From: Alisma plantago-aquatica
Taxonomy: Eukaryota > Streptophyta > Magnoliopsida > Alismatales > Alismataceae
Direction of reading: 5' to 3'
Assembly: GCA_963693085.1 (NCBI GenBank)
Contig: OY856410.1
Location: 1,397,561,363 to 1,397,625,362, forward strand
Length of the DNA stretch: 64,000 nucleotides
The position numbers and the translations under genes are program-made. Positions 1 through 11,580 of the stretch are shown here, piece by piece (position 1 is the stretch's first letter; each line of letters begins with the position of its first letter). Under the pieces are notes generated by a model that was given only the letters and a program-made list of their open reading frames with translations, was not told the origin of the DNA and ran no database searches.

Positions 1-48
1 TGTATGTATGTATGTACATATATACATATACACACACACATATATATT
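1..48. repeat. Simple repeat (TGTA)n then (TA/CA)n
   Basis: The window opens with tandem TGTA units that pass into TA and CA dinucleotides. This is a plain microsatellite; no gene or element boundary is visible in it. Confidence 0.9.
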
Positions 49-2079
49 GGGTAGAATTAGCACGCACATAGGCAGAATTAGCACACCTTAGGTAGAAGTT
101 GCACACCATAATGGTTACGCAGAAGAATCTACAATAGTTAGCTAGTCATATTGTCTAACATGCATAAATAGAGTGTCAAGATAGTTTAAATTCACCATTC
201 ACATTTCCAAGTACAACAACAAAGCAGGCGGGGTCATAGACCCAAGGAAACAATGTATTCACCAAGCAAAGTGGAATCAGATCATTCAATATCATGGAAT
301 AAAAAAATTGTAATATGGATGAATAAAAGGGTTCAATACTGAAAAGATGCCTCACTGTAAGAAGATTTAAGTCAAATTATCTCTAACACTAAATAGGAAG
401 AGTACATACCTTATCTTCATATTTTAATGGTTTAGATCAATAGGTGTAATAGATCTCCAAAGTCAAGTATACATCCTAAGAAAACATTAGGCATGTTAGT
501 TAAATCAAACCCATGCATGCATTCCTAGTATAGTCTATCAATTTTTCTTATATCCTAGTCAAAATCACCTATTAGGTTTGTAATCTCTTTCAAGTAAATA
601 TATGACCTTTAGATATCTTGCTTGGTTCTAAGATCCACATTTAAGTTACTTAAGTTAAAGTATGATTAAGTTATATATATGTGTAGGTAATAACATATGT
701 TCTTCTACTTTAGATCTATAAATATTATTCTCTCTCTATACTAAATGAATCCATGACATTCCCAATATAATATTTGTCTGGCATGTTAACTTTTATGTAC
801 ATTTGATTATCTAATTTTTTGAAATGTCTGAAATATAAGTATGCAATAAATGTGCAAAAGTAAATTTCAATATATTACTAACTAATGATGTCACCATACA
901 TACATCCATAATAATATATTTGTATACATATTTTATGTTTCCTTCAACTAAGAATGATCAATATAAATAGGTTTGTGTCCTAGATCCATATGTATTTCTA
1001 TTCTTCAACCCATACATATATACACCTATATGTACATCTAGGATGTGTAATATATGAACGAAAATTGAGTTCATACCAAATTTTCTTATTCACTATTTAA
1101 TAGGTCACATTCATATATGTATACTAGTATACATATGCAAACTAATAATATAATAAATCAATAGGTATCATTACTATTAGATAATGTTACACCAGTAGTA
1201 ATATATAAAAAGCAACTCTTGACATACCTCAATATAAACTAATACACCATTGTATGTGCATGCAACAAAGTTGCAAGATCGAATAATCTAATCAATTTTA
1301 GTCTCTTATATGTTTTGAGATCATCCTTCACTAATATATCTTCCCTAATATTTTGTACTAAATTCTGAAGAACTAAAATAGAGAGCGGGTGTAACTAATT
1401 ACTTGTAGATAGGATGTGCTCTTGTTGGGCTTTCGAGAGTTGTGCAAGGCATGCAATTGTACAAATAGTTCAAACTGGGAAGGTTGGGAGTGGATGAAGG
1501 AACTATGACGTCTATAGGTTTGTGTTCATCTATTCTTCATGTGATCACTCGGAATGCCAAACCTCCTCTTACATTCTGGTGATAGATGTAGGAGTTCTAC
1601 CAATGCCCTGTTTTGGCTACCGGTGTCACAAGGTGGTATGTCTATGAAAAATAGTGGTTGGAGTTCATCTTCAGGTAGCAGTATCTTGATGAGTGGTAAA
1701 AGAAGGAAGGTGGGTGCCACATCGATCTATATAGGATATATTTTTGGTGTGTGTAACTACGATGAAAATGGCTTGTCTTCAGCCTTACATATTAGAGACG
1801 GGAGAGGGGAAGGATCTAGGGCATTGAACTGTGTCTAGGAGAGGATTAATCCTTCTTGGAAAACTCCATGAATTGCATTCTATTGATGGGGGTCATCTAT
1901 AGGTGTGTTGTTGGAATTTATTGAAGGCCCATGGTCGTAACTATTGGAACATAACTTGAGCAACACCGGGATAGTTCTTGCATGAGTGATCAGACCAGCA
2001 TGACTGGAAGGATCGATGATGGTCACCATTTCCATTGGAGTTTCCTTGTTGTACCCATGGCATACAGTGGGTGATGCAC
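49..2079. other. AT-rich sequence without a supportable gene
   Basis: The first 1.4 kb is AT-rich with many stops in all frames and no recognisable protein. From about 1434 to 2079 base composition becomes more balanced. The minus strand has an open stretch at 1526-1720 (64 codons, starting at TTG or similar, no family I recognise) and another at 1941-2156 that runs into the LTR of element X. I see no start context, splice pattern or similarity that makes either a gene. This is the left flank of element X. Confidence 0.5.
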
Positions 2080-3643
2080 TGACACAAGTTTATTGTGCAT
2101 AATGCGTAAGTAAATGTATCAAAGTAATAAGGCCTTGTGAGGCCCGATTCGAACACGGGGAAGTGTTTCTCCAGTAGACTACTACTAACTATAGTCTAAT
2201 CTGCTAGGTTGGTTGTAAATGGTTGAATTGATTTGAGTTACAAAACTAATGTAGAAACAAAATGAATTAAAGGTTTGAATTAAGTATAGATGGAATGAAT
2301 TCCTTAGGACAGTGGTTTCACCATGTATAACACTAATAATTAACCTCACACACTAATATTGATTATCTTAATCCCTGGATAAGGAGCCTGTAGCTAGAAT
2401 TACCTACTCCCGTAGTGTAATTTACTACCTAATCTAATGCCAATCCCACTTCTATAGTTATTGGTTTATTAGTTAGATGTTTTATTATTATTATTTGGGT
2501 TTCTTCTCCCATTTACACTTTGCTTTTCCAAAGGGCACAATTGACGGGTAAGTCTATGCTTTCCAACCCTTAATCCCTCTCCTGATATGACTAAGCATCT
2601 ATTAATCCACTTATGGTGATCAAGAACAAATAGAACAGAAAGCTTTCATAGATTTATATCCAGTAAAAAGACATAAAATTGATATTAATGCATAGAAATC
2701 AATTACAATGTATATCTAGGCTACTCTTGGATCCTAAAGAATAAAAGTATTTGGCCTTGCATGGTTTTCATCAATGAATACATGGAAAGGAAGAAGAAAA
2801 ATGTTGGAAACATTAGGAAACTAAAGTAACCCCTTAATCTCTACCCGTCCGGAAGACCCCCTCTGTCGTATGTGTGTTCCATTGTCTTCCAGCTGTAGAA
2901 TCATCCTCCGGAGGTGCTCAGATCTTCCCAGTTGAAGCTTTTAGTCCTCAGTTCTTCTCTTCTCTCTCTTCGGTTGTCGTGCAATGGAAACAACCATCTC
3001 TCCTAGTCTGGACGTCGTCCCTCTAAGTCATAGAAGGCACTTAGGGTACGAAATAACATCCACTGTTGGATTAGAGTGAAATTTGTGAATGGCCTGATCA
3101 GACAGACTCGGTAGTACCGACTAGGTAAGTTGGTAGTACTGAGTCACTTAGTTTTACTCGTGTGATCCTGATCGTGTCGGTACTATTGATTGGAATCGAT
3201 AGCACTGAGTTTTGTGATTTTTGAACCACCTCCCTGACGTCAACTTGGAAGTACCAAGTTGGAAAATCAGTAGCACCAAGATTTGTCGAATCATGTTGGG
3301 TTTATTGATGCTATTTCGGTACCACTGACTTTGGCTGCCAGTAGAACCAATTTTGGGTGAGTTTCAGGTCCATCACTGACATCAAGTCGGTACCACCGAT
3401 TGTTACTAGCTCTGTAGCACCGAGTCTATGGAACTTCCTTGTACCTGAAAATGCACAAAACAACATAAGTACTTGGGATGCATAAAATAATACATAAAAT
3501 AGTTAAAATCATATAATTTGATACATTAAATAGAAACATGCCATCTATGTTATTCCATGCATAATAAATCAAATATATGACTAATCTACACATGAGATCA
3601 AGAAAAAATGTCCCTGTAATAACGAATAAAAATGCATGCATCA
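2080..3643 (-). repeat. Element X: 3' LTR (Athila-type Ty3/gypsy)
   Basis: On the minus strand this 1,564-bp LTR begins TGATGCATGC at 3643, directly after a polypurine tract, and ends GTGTCA at 2080. The same end, next to a primer-binding site, is found at 14844 in the 5' LTR. Stretches matching 2080-2413 occur at 14844-17035, and stretches matching 2414 to about 3075 occur reverse-complemented at 32966-33619. The U3-like part (about 3100-3425) holds paired dyad motifs of the form TCGGTA-S-TACCGA, for example at 3108-3150 and 3380-3425. The outer flank is not repeated at a visible far end, so no target duplication can be read. Confidence 0.85.
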
Positions 3644-3657
3644 AACTCCCCTAAGTT
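3644..3657 (-). promoter_or_regulatory. Element X polypurine tract
   Basis: On the minus strand the sequence AACTTAGGGGAGTT abuts the LTR start at 3643. It primes plus-strand DNA synthesis in LTR retrotransposons. The Athila element at 63348-63362 has the same tract at the same place. Just upstream is the CTCGAGGA-TGAG motif discussed in the findings. Confidence 0.85.
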
Positions 3658-5124
3658 TAGATGTTGCTCATCCTCGAGAAACACTTTCTCATATCTGTTT
3701 GACAATAGTCAGCAAAAGGAAATAACACAAATCATATCCACCTATCGAACCCTAAACTGGCCTTCACTGACCACTAAACCAATAACTACTTTAAAGTGAC
3801 CAAAAACTTCCATAAAAGATGTCCACATTTTAGTCAATGACACTATCAAGAAAGCAGTTAACATCATAATTACTCAGACATTCACTTGGTGTATTATGTG
3901 ATTCCCTATACTAAATTTCTCTTTCCTAACTACCAACTACTTGGAAGCAGATCTCCGTATAGGCATGAATGAGGAGATAAATCATTAGAGTGGCCTATCA
4001 ATAAGAGCAATTAATGATTCGATATGGGTGGCAAATGAAAACTCATAGGTACATCCAACCTATTTATGAATAGAGACTAATGAACCTATATGGTTGAAAA
4101 TAATGCCATGCATGAATCCTAATTCTAAATTATTTTCTTTTTATGAAATTATGTATGTATGAACGAGTTGAGATTGTTTGACAACTCAAAAGAATGCACA
4201 TGTGGATTGAATCATCACAAAAACAAACATGCAGGATATACTTTCTCCTTGTTGCTTTTAAACAATTTTCTTCTTCTTCTTTTTTCTTCAGTAAGACTAA
4301 TTTTTATGCTTCTTGCATTCATGATTTTTTTCTTTTTCTTCTTTTTAGGAGGTATATCCCTACACTTTAGCTTCGTAACTTAAAATTAAAATCCACATGT
4401 TTAGGAAAATATGCATGCAATGTTGAAATGTATGCAACTTCATGAACTGTGTTATGCAAGCTAATATGATATGCACAAAAACCATTAATGCATAAAAATG
4501 CAATGTTTTTCAATCTTTTTCAAATACAAGAAAAATAACTATTAGGTTCCTATCATGCCATGTAATGCAATCAAAGAAAATAACCTGGAGTACTCATGAA
4601 TCTTGAGGTGGTGAGTCAAAAATGAATGGAAAACAAATGGAATCACATAACTAACAGACAATGCCTTTCATTATATTATGATATGTCCCTCTTAATTGAC
4701 CTGTGTTCAGGGTGATCTAAAGGTTTATTTCTTACATTTTCATTTAAGATCTCATTATGGTTTGGTCAGTTTAGGCTCAACATCTTCATCATTCACATTC
4801 CCAAGTTGATTTAGACTTTCATTTATGTCCTAAGTCCTAATGCTAACTAGTTCAAACACTTCCTCAAGTGGTGTTACAGAAAGATTTTGTAGTTTAAGCT
4901 TTTAAGGATATGACATTTTTCATGCAACAACACAGAGAGTACAATCTATTCGAAAACAAAACCATGCATTTACTATTCTACAATTACACTAGATAGACGT
5001 GGATCCTACACTTGCACAACTAAAAATAAAATAAATAACTAAAAATAAAAATAAAAATAAAAATAAAAATAGAATTTTGTTCCAACACCCCCTAAGCTTG
5101 AATATGACTATGTCCACATAGTCA
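3658..5124 (-). other. Element X 3' non-coding region
   Basis: This stretch lies between the env-like remnant and the polypurine tract and has no coding potential. It contains a T/C-rich run (about 4258-4350), an (AAAAT)n run at about 5030-5070, and at 5083-5100 a minus-strand copy of CAAGCTTAGGGGGTGTTG. That copy repeats the core of the real polypurine tract. The same arrangement is present in the Athila element at 61842-61862. Confidence 0.7.
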
Positions 5125-6667
5125 ATACTCGCACTCAAGTGGTGGAACAGAGGTACCATTACTCAAAATGGAGGTGGATAAGGCATGTCGGGGTCGTGAG
5201 GAGGAAACATCCCCTAAAAAGATAGACCGGGTGGTGGCATCGACTGTGGCTATGAGTACCCTCCAAAGTATCCTTGGTTCTAATAATGGTCGAAGAAGGG
5301 ATATTGGTACTGCTCCATCCGTTGTAGGCGCATGTGAACATTCTCTTGGTTGGCCAAGAGAAGGCATTCATTCCCGTAAATCACCAGCTAGTTTTAGTAC
5401 AACCTTCCTTGAATGTCTTGCACACCGGCCAGCGTCGCATGATGCAGTTGCTATCCAGTCTGGAACTCCTTCATCATTATATACATACCTACCGTGTTGT
5501 ACGAGTCTTGCTCCTCCTAGGAACGGGGTGGGGTAAAGGAAGTCGAGGCAGAGTAGGTGTGGGTCCATTTGCACGGGACCACTCTCCTAGTGATGGGGAT
5601 GGTGTGCTCTACCTCCTCAACATCATTAGAGTCATCATCGCTTTGCTCCTCATCATCAACCTAAGCTTCTGTCCTAGATGGATCTTCTGCTTCCCCCTCG
5701 TTCAGTGTCCACCGTAGATGGTTCACCCCACACAAGTTGAAGATAGGGTCAGGGAGGCTCCACTCTCGAAATAGTCCTTGATGTGTGCAATGTGCATAGA
5801 GCACATTGTGGTGGAAGATAAGAATGTGCGCCTTGAAGAAGTGCAGTAGGTCCAGCTTTGTTGTATCCTCCAATGGTGCGAGGGTGGACAAATCAAGGGG
5901 AAAATGTAGTGCAATGGGGGTGATGAGACCCCAAATAAAATCGGCTCCTTTTGTGTCACATTGCGCCACACAGAGATCATGTGGAGTAGAAGGAAGGCTC
6001 TAAAGTTGACATTCTCCCATTCTAGTAGCTTGTAGAGAAAGTAGAGATCCATCTTTTGAACCTTCCCTTGAGCTTGACCCCAACAAGAAAAAATAGTGTT
6101 AGTGCAAGGGCGGTGAAGGATTCGAGAAAAAGGGTGCTCAATATCGGTAACAGAATTGATATGCCAGCATATATGAAATCTCAACAACACCTCAGTAAAC
6201 TACTCCCAAGCCAAGTCATAGTCGAAGTCATAAGAGGATGAGTGTTTTAGGACATGAGCCCAGTTGAATATGTTGTTGAAGGCCCTCGGAGTGATGGAAT
6301 AGTTGTTGTCGAAGAGGAAGAAGTTGACTTTGCCTTCCCGCCATTTGCCTCCTACCTTCTGCTTGAGGGCGAAGAGAACATCTAGCAATGCCAAGAACTC
6401 CATGATGAGATTTGGGTAGGTCTTCCAGTCGCTGAAGAAAGGATTATCCCCCTCTATGAATTGCTTCTGACATACCCATCACATGTTATCAGTACAGTCT
6501 GCCCTTTCGATCAATGTGTGATTGCCATATTGCATTGGAATGATTTGCCTTGTCTGTACCTCTTCATAATGCTTCTTGATCTTTGAAGATAGATGTTGGA
6601 TGTGGGTTGGTCGTGGGACCAACTCACCTTGATCCACCGATGTAGAGGGACCTCTCCTTGGCTCCAT
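5125..6667 (-). pseudogene. Element X env-like (Athila extra ORF) remnant
   Basis: This is a broken homologue of the intact 371-codon ORF at 60221-61336. It starts at an ATG at 6667 (MEPRRGPSTS) and continues in pieces at 6667-6479, 6403-6200, 6190-5723 and 5969-5661. Shared anchors include ELVPRPTHIQHLS against LVPHPRLVHPS, EFLALLD against EFMASLD, KMDLYFLYKLLEWENVNF against EMDLFFLYNLLERKCINF, and LITPIALHFPLDLS against LITPIAMHLGLDLS. A tail with YFGGYS-stop-PQSMPPP near 5250-5160 matches the tail of the other element. Stops and frameshifts separate the pieces. I see no signal peptide or membrane segment. It belongs to the plant ORF placed after pol in Athila elements; its function is unknown. 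Confidence 0.8.
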
Positions 6668-6814
6668 GAAGCCAATGTAAGAAAGAGGATTGAGAAAGAG
6701 AAGCTCAGTGAAGATCGTTGGCTCGGTGAAGATCTTTGGTGCTCAATACAACCCTGTGTTGAGTTCTAGGAAGAGTGAAGAAGATGGTGTAAAGAAAATG
6801 GGTTAACCACTTCT

Positions 6815-6825
6815 CCTTTTATAAA
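6815..6825 (-). promoter_or_regulatory. Candidate TATA box before the X env-like ORF
   Basis: On the minus strand ATTTATAAAAGG lies about 150 bases before the env-like ATG at 6667. A pyrimidine-rich leader ending TCTTTCTTACATTGGCTTC leads to that ATG. The Athila element has the same arrangement (TTATAAAAAGG at 59989-59999). It reads as an internal promoter for the extra ORF. Transcription itself is inferred. Confidence 0.55.
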
Positions 6826-6837
6826 TGAATCAGGCAG

Positions 6838-7345
6838 AGTCGGTACTACTGACTTTTATGTCGGTAGTACCGAGTTGCAGGCATGAATCCATGGCTCAGT
6901 TGTATTGAAAGCTGACATTTGATGATGTCTTGGGCGTGGATCGCATGGAGTCAGTGGTATAAAGTCCAAGTCGGTAGTACTGACTTGAGCCGTAGATCGC
7001 TGCTATTGATCGTGCGATGAAGCTTGCATGTGTCATTGAAATGAGCAGCCCCAAATTGTTGACGTCATGCGTTAATACTACCGACTGGAGCATCAGTAGT
7101 ACAAAGTTGGCAATTTTGTCTTGGTACTTTCGAGTATTTCATCTCGATGTTCTGATTCTGAGTGCACCAAAAATTTGGTGGTATCGACTTGTGAGTCGAT
7201 ACCACCGAGAGCTTATCAGTTAACAATCAAAAATCTTTAGAGACTCAGTAGTACCAACTGGGAGAGTCGATAGTACCGAGTCTGGCATTCTGTTGTGGAT
7301 ACCTTGCTGATGTAATCTCGGTACTACCGACTTTGAACTCGGTAG
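6838..7345. repeat. Array of paired 13-bp dyad motifs (X type)
   Basis: Between the end of integrase and the candidate env-like promoter lie at least five pairs of the motif TCGGTA-S-TACCGA or close variants. First-base positions of the pairs are 6840/6861, 6951/6971, 7175/7196, 7245/7267 and 7317/7339, which gives offsets of 20-22 bp. The spacers are unrelated in sequence. The same motif family occurs in the X LTR. Confidence 0.8.
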
Positions 7346-7464
7346 CACTAACCTATAGGAAATTCTACACACTCCACACACAAGTGAAGTTACCATTTTT
7401 AAAGTAAAAAAAATACTAAGACAACTACAATGCAAAAATGCACATGAATAGAAAAAAAATGAAG

Positions 7465-7482
7465 GTTGGGTTGCCTCCCAAC
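7465..7482 (-). other. Conserved hairpin after pol (X)
   Basis: On the minus strand GTTGGG-AGGCAA-CCCAAC forms a 6-bp stem with a 6-base loop about 90 bases past the end of integrase. An identical 18-mer is at 59287-59304, in the same place in the Athila element, although the sequence around it has diverged. Confidence 0.75.
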
Positions 7483-7572
7483 AAGCGTCGTTGTTTAATG
7501 TCCTAGACTAGACGGTCCTTAAATCAAGAATATATGGAACAGTGTAAAGTTGCACATCATCTATTCGTGGTT

Positions 7573-10500
7573 CTACCTCCCCTCCAAAATAGTTCTTAAT
7601 CTTTGGCCGTTAATAAGGAACGACCTGTTCCCATCTACAATGTTCACAGCACCATGGGGAAAGACTTTTTCAATCACTAACGGTCCACTCCACTTGGACC
7701 TTAGCTTACCTGGATGCAGCCTAAGCCTAGAATTGAAAAGGAGGACTTTCTGACCTGGGAGAAACACCCTATTTAGAATGTGTATAGCATGAATTTTCCT
7801 AGTCCTTTCCTTATTATCCTAGATCTTTATAAACATCCATCCTAAGATCATTAATTCATTAAGCTCCAAAAGCCTCTTTCTACCTGCTTCATCTATGTTG
7901 AAATTCAACTTCTTCATAGCCCATTTAGCCTTATGCTCAAGCTCTACGGATAGATGGCATGCACGACCATAGATCAGCCAAAAAGGTTTTGTTCCTATTA
8001 GGCATTTGTAGGTTGTTAATAAGCCCAAAGAGAATCACCTAGCACATAACTCCAACTCATCATATTGGTTGACCGTCCTTTCCAAAATCTTCTTCACTTC
8101 TCTATTGGCCTCCTCAACTTGTCCTTGAGTCTGTGGGTGAAATGGAGTACCCACTCAGTGCTTCACCCCATATTTGATTAGTAAAGATCCAAACTACCTA
8201 TTAGTGAAGTGTGATCCACCATCACTAATAATTAGGCGGGGGACACCAAACATGCAGAAGATGTATTCTTTCACAAACTTGCACATTGCGTGCACATCAT
8301 TGGTGCGGGTTGGAATTACTTCCACCCACTTAGACACATAATCAATTGTAAGTAATATATAAAGATTAGAATTAGATGAAATAAATGGGCCCATAAAATC
8401 TATACCCCAAAGATCAAAAACCTCAACCTCTTGAAACACATTTAAGGGCATCTCATGTTGCTTAGAGATATAACATGCACGTTGACATGCATCACAATGA
8501 CGAACAAAGTTGTGAGCATATTTAAACAAGGTAGGCCAATAAAACCCACTCTCTAAGACTTCGATCGTAGTCTTAGAGCTAACATGGTGCCCACCTGTGG
8601 GTAGAGAGTGATAGTGTGATAAGATACTCTCTACCTCACATTCGGGTACACATCTTCTTAAATGCCCGTCCCTACATTGTTTAAGAAGAATCAGGTCATC
8701 CCAACTATAAAACCTCCATAAGTGGAAATATCATTTTTTCTCCTGGTATACCCAATCTACAGGCATTTTCTTACAAACTAGGTAATTAACAATATCTGCA
8801 AACCAAGGATCTTCAATTTTAATTGCAAATAATTTCTCATCCAGGAATTCCTCAATAATGGGAATGGCTAGATCTTTTTCATCCACCCTTTCTAACCTAG
8901 ACAAATGATCAACTATGACATTCTCTACCCCTACCTTATCTCTAATTTCAATGTCAAATTCCTAAAGTAAAAGAATCCACCTAATCAATCTGGGTTTGGC
9001 GTCTTTCTTTTGTAACAAGTATTTGATGGCAACATGGTCAATTCGAACTATCACTTTAGCCCCAACTAGGTATTGGCGGAATTTTTCAAAAGCAAACACT
9101 ACTACTAATAGTTCTTTTTCAGTAGTAGTGTAATTCATGTGTACATCATTCAAAGTCTTTGACACATAATATATGACAGTTGGAGTCTTGTTTCTGCATT
9201 GACCCAACAGAGCTCCAACTACATAATCTGATGCATCACACATCAGCTCAAAAGGAAGGCTCCAATCTAGAGCTTGCACGATAGGCGCAGAAATCAGTTT
9301 TTCTTTAAGGATTTCAAAAGCTTTTAAACAGTGCTCATCAAAGGAAAACTTGATGTATTTCTCTAAATTTTTAGACAATGGTTTGGCAATTTTCAAGAAA
9401 TCCTTGATAAAATGGTGGTAGAATCCAGTGTTTCCTAAAAATCTCCTTACTCCTTTCACCGATGTCGGTAGAGGTAGTGTGGAGATGACTTCAATCTTTA
9501 TTGGATCTACTTCCATGCCTTTGTTGGACACCTTGTGTCCAAGAACAATCCCTTCACTCACCATCATGTGACACATCTCCCAGTTTAGAACTAGGTGAGT
9601 GTCCTCACATCTCTGTAGAACCCTATCAAGGTTATATAGGCAATCAATGAAAGATTATCCACATATAGAAAAATCATCCATAAAAACCTTTAATCACTGC
9701 TCTACCATGTCAGAAAAAATGGTGAGCATACAACATTGAAACGTTGCAGGGGCATTACAAAGATTGAAAGGCATTCGTCGGTATGCGAACATTCCATAAG
9801 GGCAAATGAAAGTGGATTTCTTGTGATCCTTAGACTCTATGGAAATTTGATTATACTTAGAAAATCCATCAAGAAAACAAAAGTGCAAACGGCCAGATAA
9901 TTATTTCAAGATTTGATCAATAAAAGGTAAAGGGAAATGATCTTTAAGGGTGGTTGCAATTAATCTGCAATAATCTATACACACTCGCCACCCCATTACT
10001 AGCCTAGTGGAAATTAATTCATTATCCACATTACTAGTGATCGTGATCCCCCTTTCTTAAGAACTACCTGGGTAGGACTAGCCCACTTTGAATCAGAAAT
10101 TGTGTAGATTATACATGCTGACAAAAGCTTGACGACTTCCTTCTTCACCACCTCAGTCATAATTTGATTGAGACACCTTTGAGGTTGGACAATTGCCTTT
10201 GTGCCTTCTTCAAGCCAAATGTTATGTTGGCACAAGGTTGGAGAGATCCCTTTAATGTCAATTATGGACCACCCAAATGCAGCTCGGTGGTTTTTCAGCA
10301 CAATGAGTAGCTTTCCTTCCTCTTCACCATTCAAAGAAGATGATATGATCACTGGGAGCTTTTCCTATGCAACTAAGATAACATACTTTAGGTGTGATAG
10401 TAATGGCTTCAACTCCAAGTTCAGCAGGCTCAATAGAGACAGGACCAATGGTGGGGTGGGGGTCCAAGGTCTTCAAAGTGTCTTGCATAGTAGTAATGTA

Positions 10501-11250
10501 CTGCCTTCAGCATCAAAACACACTCCTCTAGATGGTTGTTGCATATGCTATCCTCCATTATGTTCATCAAGCATGCTTCAAAGGGTAGCTTGGGTGATGA
10601 TTGTATCACAGAATCAACTATGGCTTCTTCTACGGCAGCAGGGTCAAACTCCTCTCCCTCATCTTCCGAGTAGCACATTTCTTAAGTCAGCGACATCACC
10701 TTTGTATTTTCTAGGATGTCCATCTCTAGAGTACCTCTTTCTACTTTAGTCATAACATGGGCCATACTAGGAATGACTTCCCTAGAAATAGAGAAAACTT
10801 ACTATCCTCGTGTTGAAGCATGTTGCATTGCACCTTATCTCCCATGGCTTGAGAGTGCTCTAACATCTTGATCTCAAACTTGTCATCTTGGATTCCCATA
10901 GTTAAATGTCATCTACCCATCTCAAGTATCATGTATGTAGTGTCTGGAAACGGTCTTCCAAGTAAAAACTCATTGCCATGGTTGTCTTGCATTTCCATCA
11001 CTACAAGATCTGTAGGAAAGACAAACTAACCCACTTTCACCAGGACATCCTTGCATATACCATATGGCTTAACTACTGAGTTGTTTGCAAATTGGATTTC
11101 CATGTTTCTCTTCCTAAATTCCTTAAGTCTGAGTTTCTTAAAGGTAGATAGGGGCATCAGATTTATACTCGCCCCTGAATCAAATAAAGCCTCTCCAAAG
11201 TTTGTCTTTCTTGTGAAGCATGTGATATTGAAGCATCCTGGATCCTATCT
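7573..11250 (-). pseudogene. Element X pol remnant (PR-RT-RNaseH-INT)
   Basis: A Ty3/gypsy polyprotein in 5'-to-3' order on the minus strand. Protease LFDSGASINLMPL is at 11194-11153. RT pieces are at 10352-10014 and 9888-9694 (MFAYRRMPFNLCNAPATF). RT end and RNase H are at 9576-8962 ([25 protein letters not shown]). The integrase zinc finger and core are at 8529-8194 ([25 protein letters not shown]). The integrase C-terminus is at 8028-7819 and 7767-7573 (WSGPLVI, a GPY/F-like module). PR-RT-RNaseH-INT order and close match to the element at 55308-59245 place it in the Athila group. Many stops and shifts separate the pieces. No chromodomain follows. Confidence 0.85.
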
Positions 11251-11580
11251 TTTAGGAGGCAGTGTCCCTAAAATAAAAGCACTAACTTGCTCTTTCATAA
11301 CAATGACATTAGACTTTGCTATCCATCTCTTCTTTGTAATTATATCCTTCAAAAACTACCCATAAGATGGTTTCTACTCAAAAGCATCTATCAAGGGAAT
11401 GTTCACATATAACTTCTGAAAATTATCTAGAAATTTCTTGAACTGTCGGTCCATCTTAGTCACCTTCAAACTATTTAGAAAGGGTACAAGAACCACAGGT
11501 GTCCTCTGGTGAGACAGGATATAACCCTAAGTTTTATTCCCCCCCCCAACCTCACCAACTTGCTCCTCTAAAGTCTTCTC

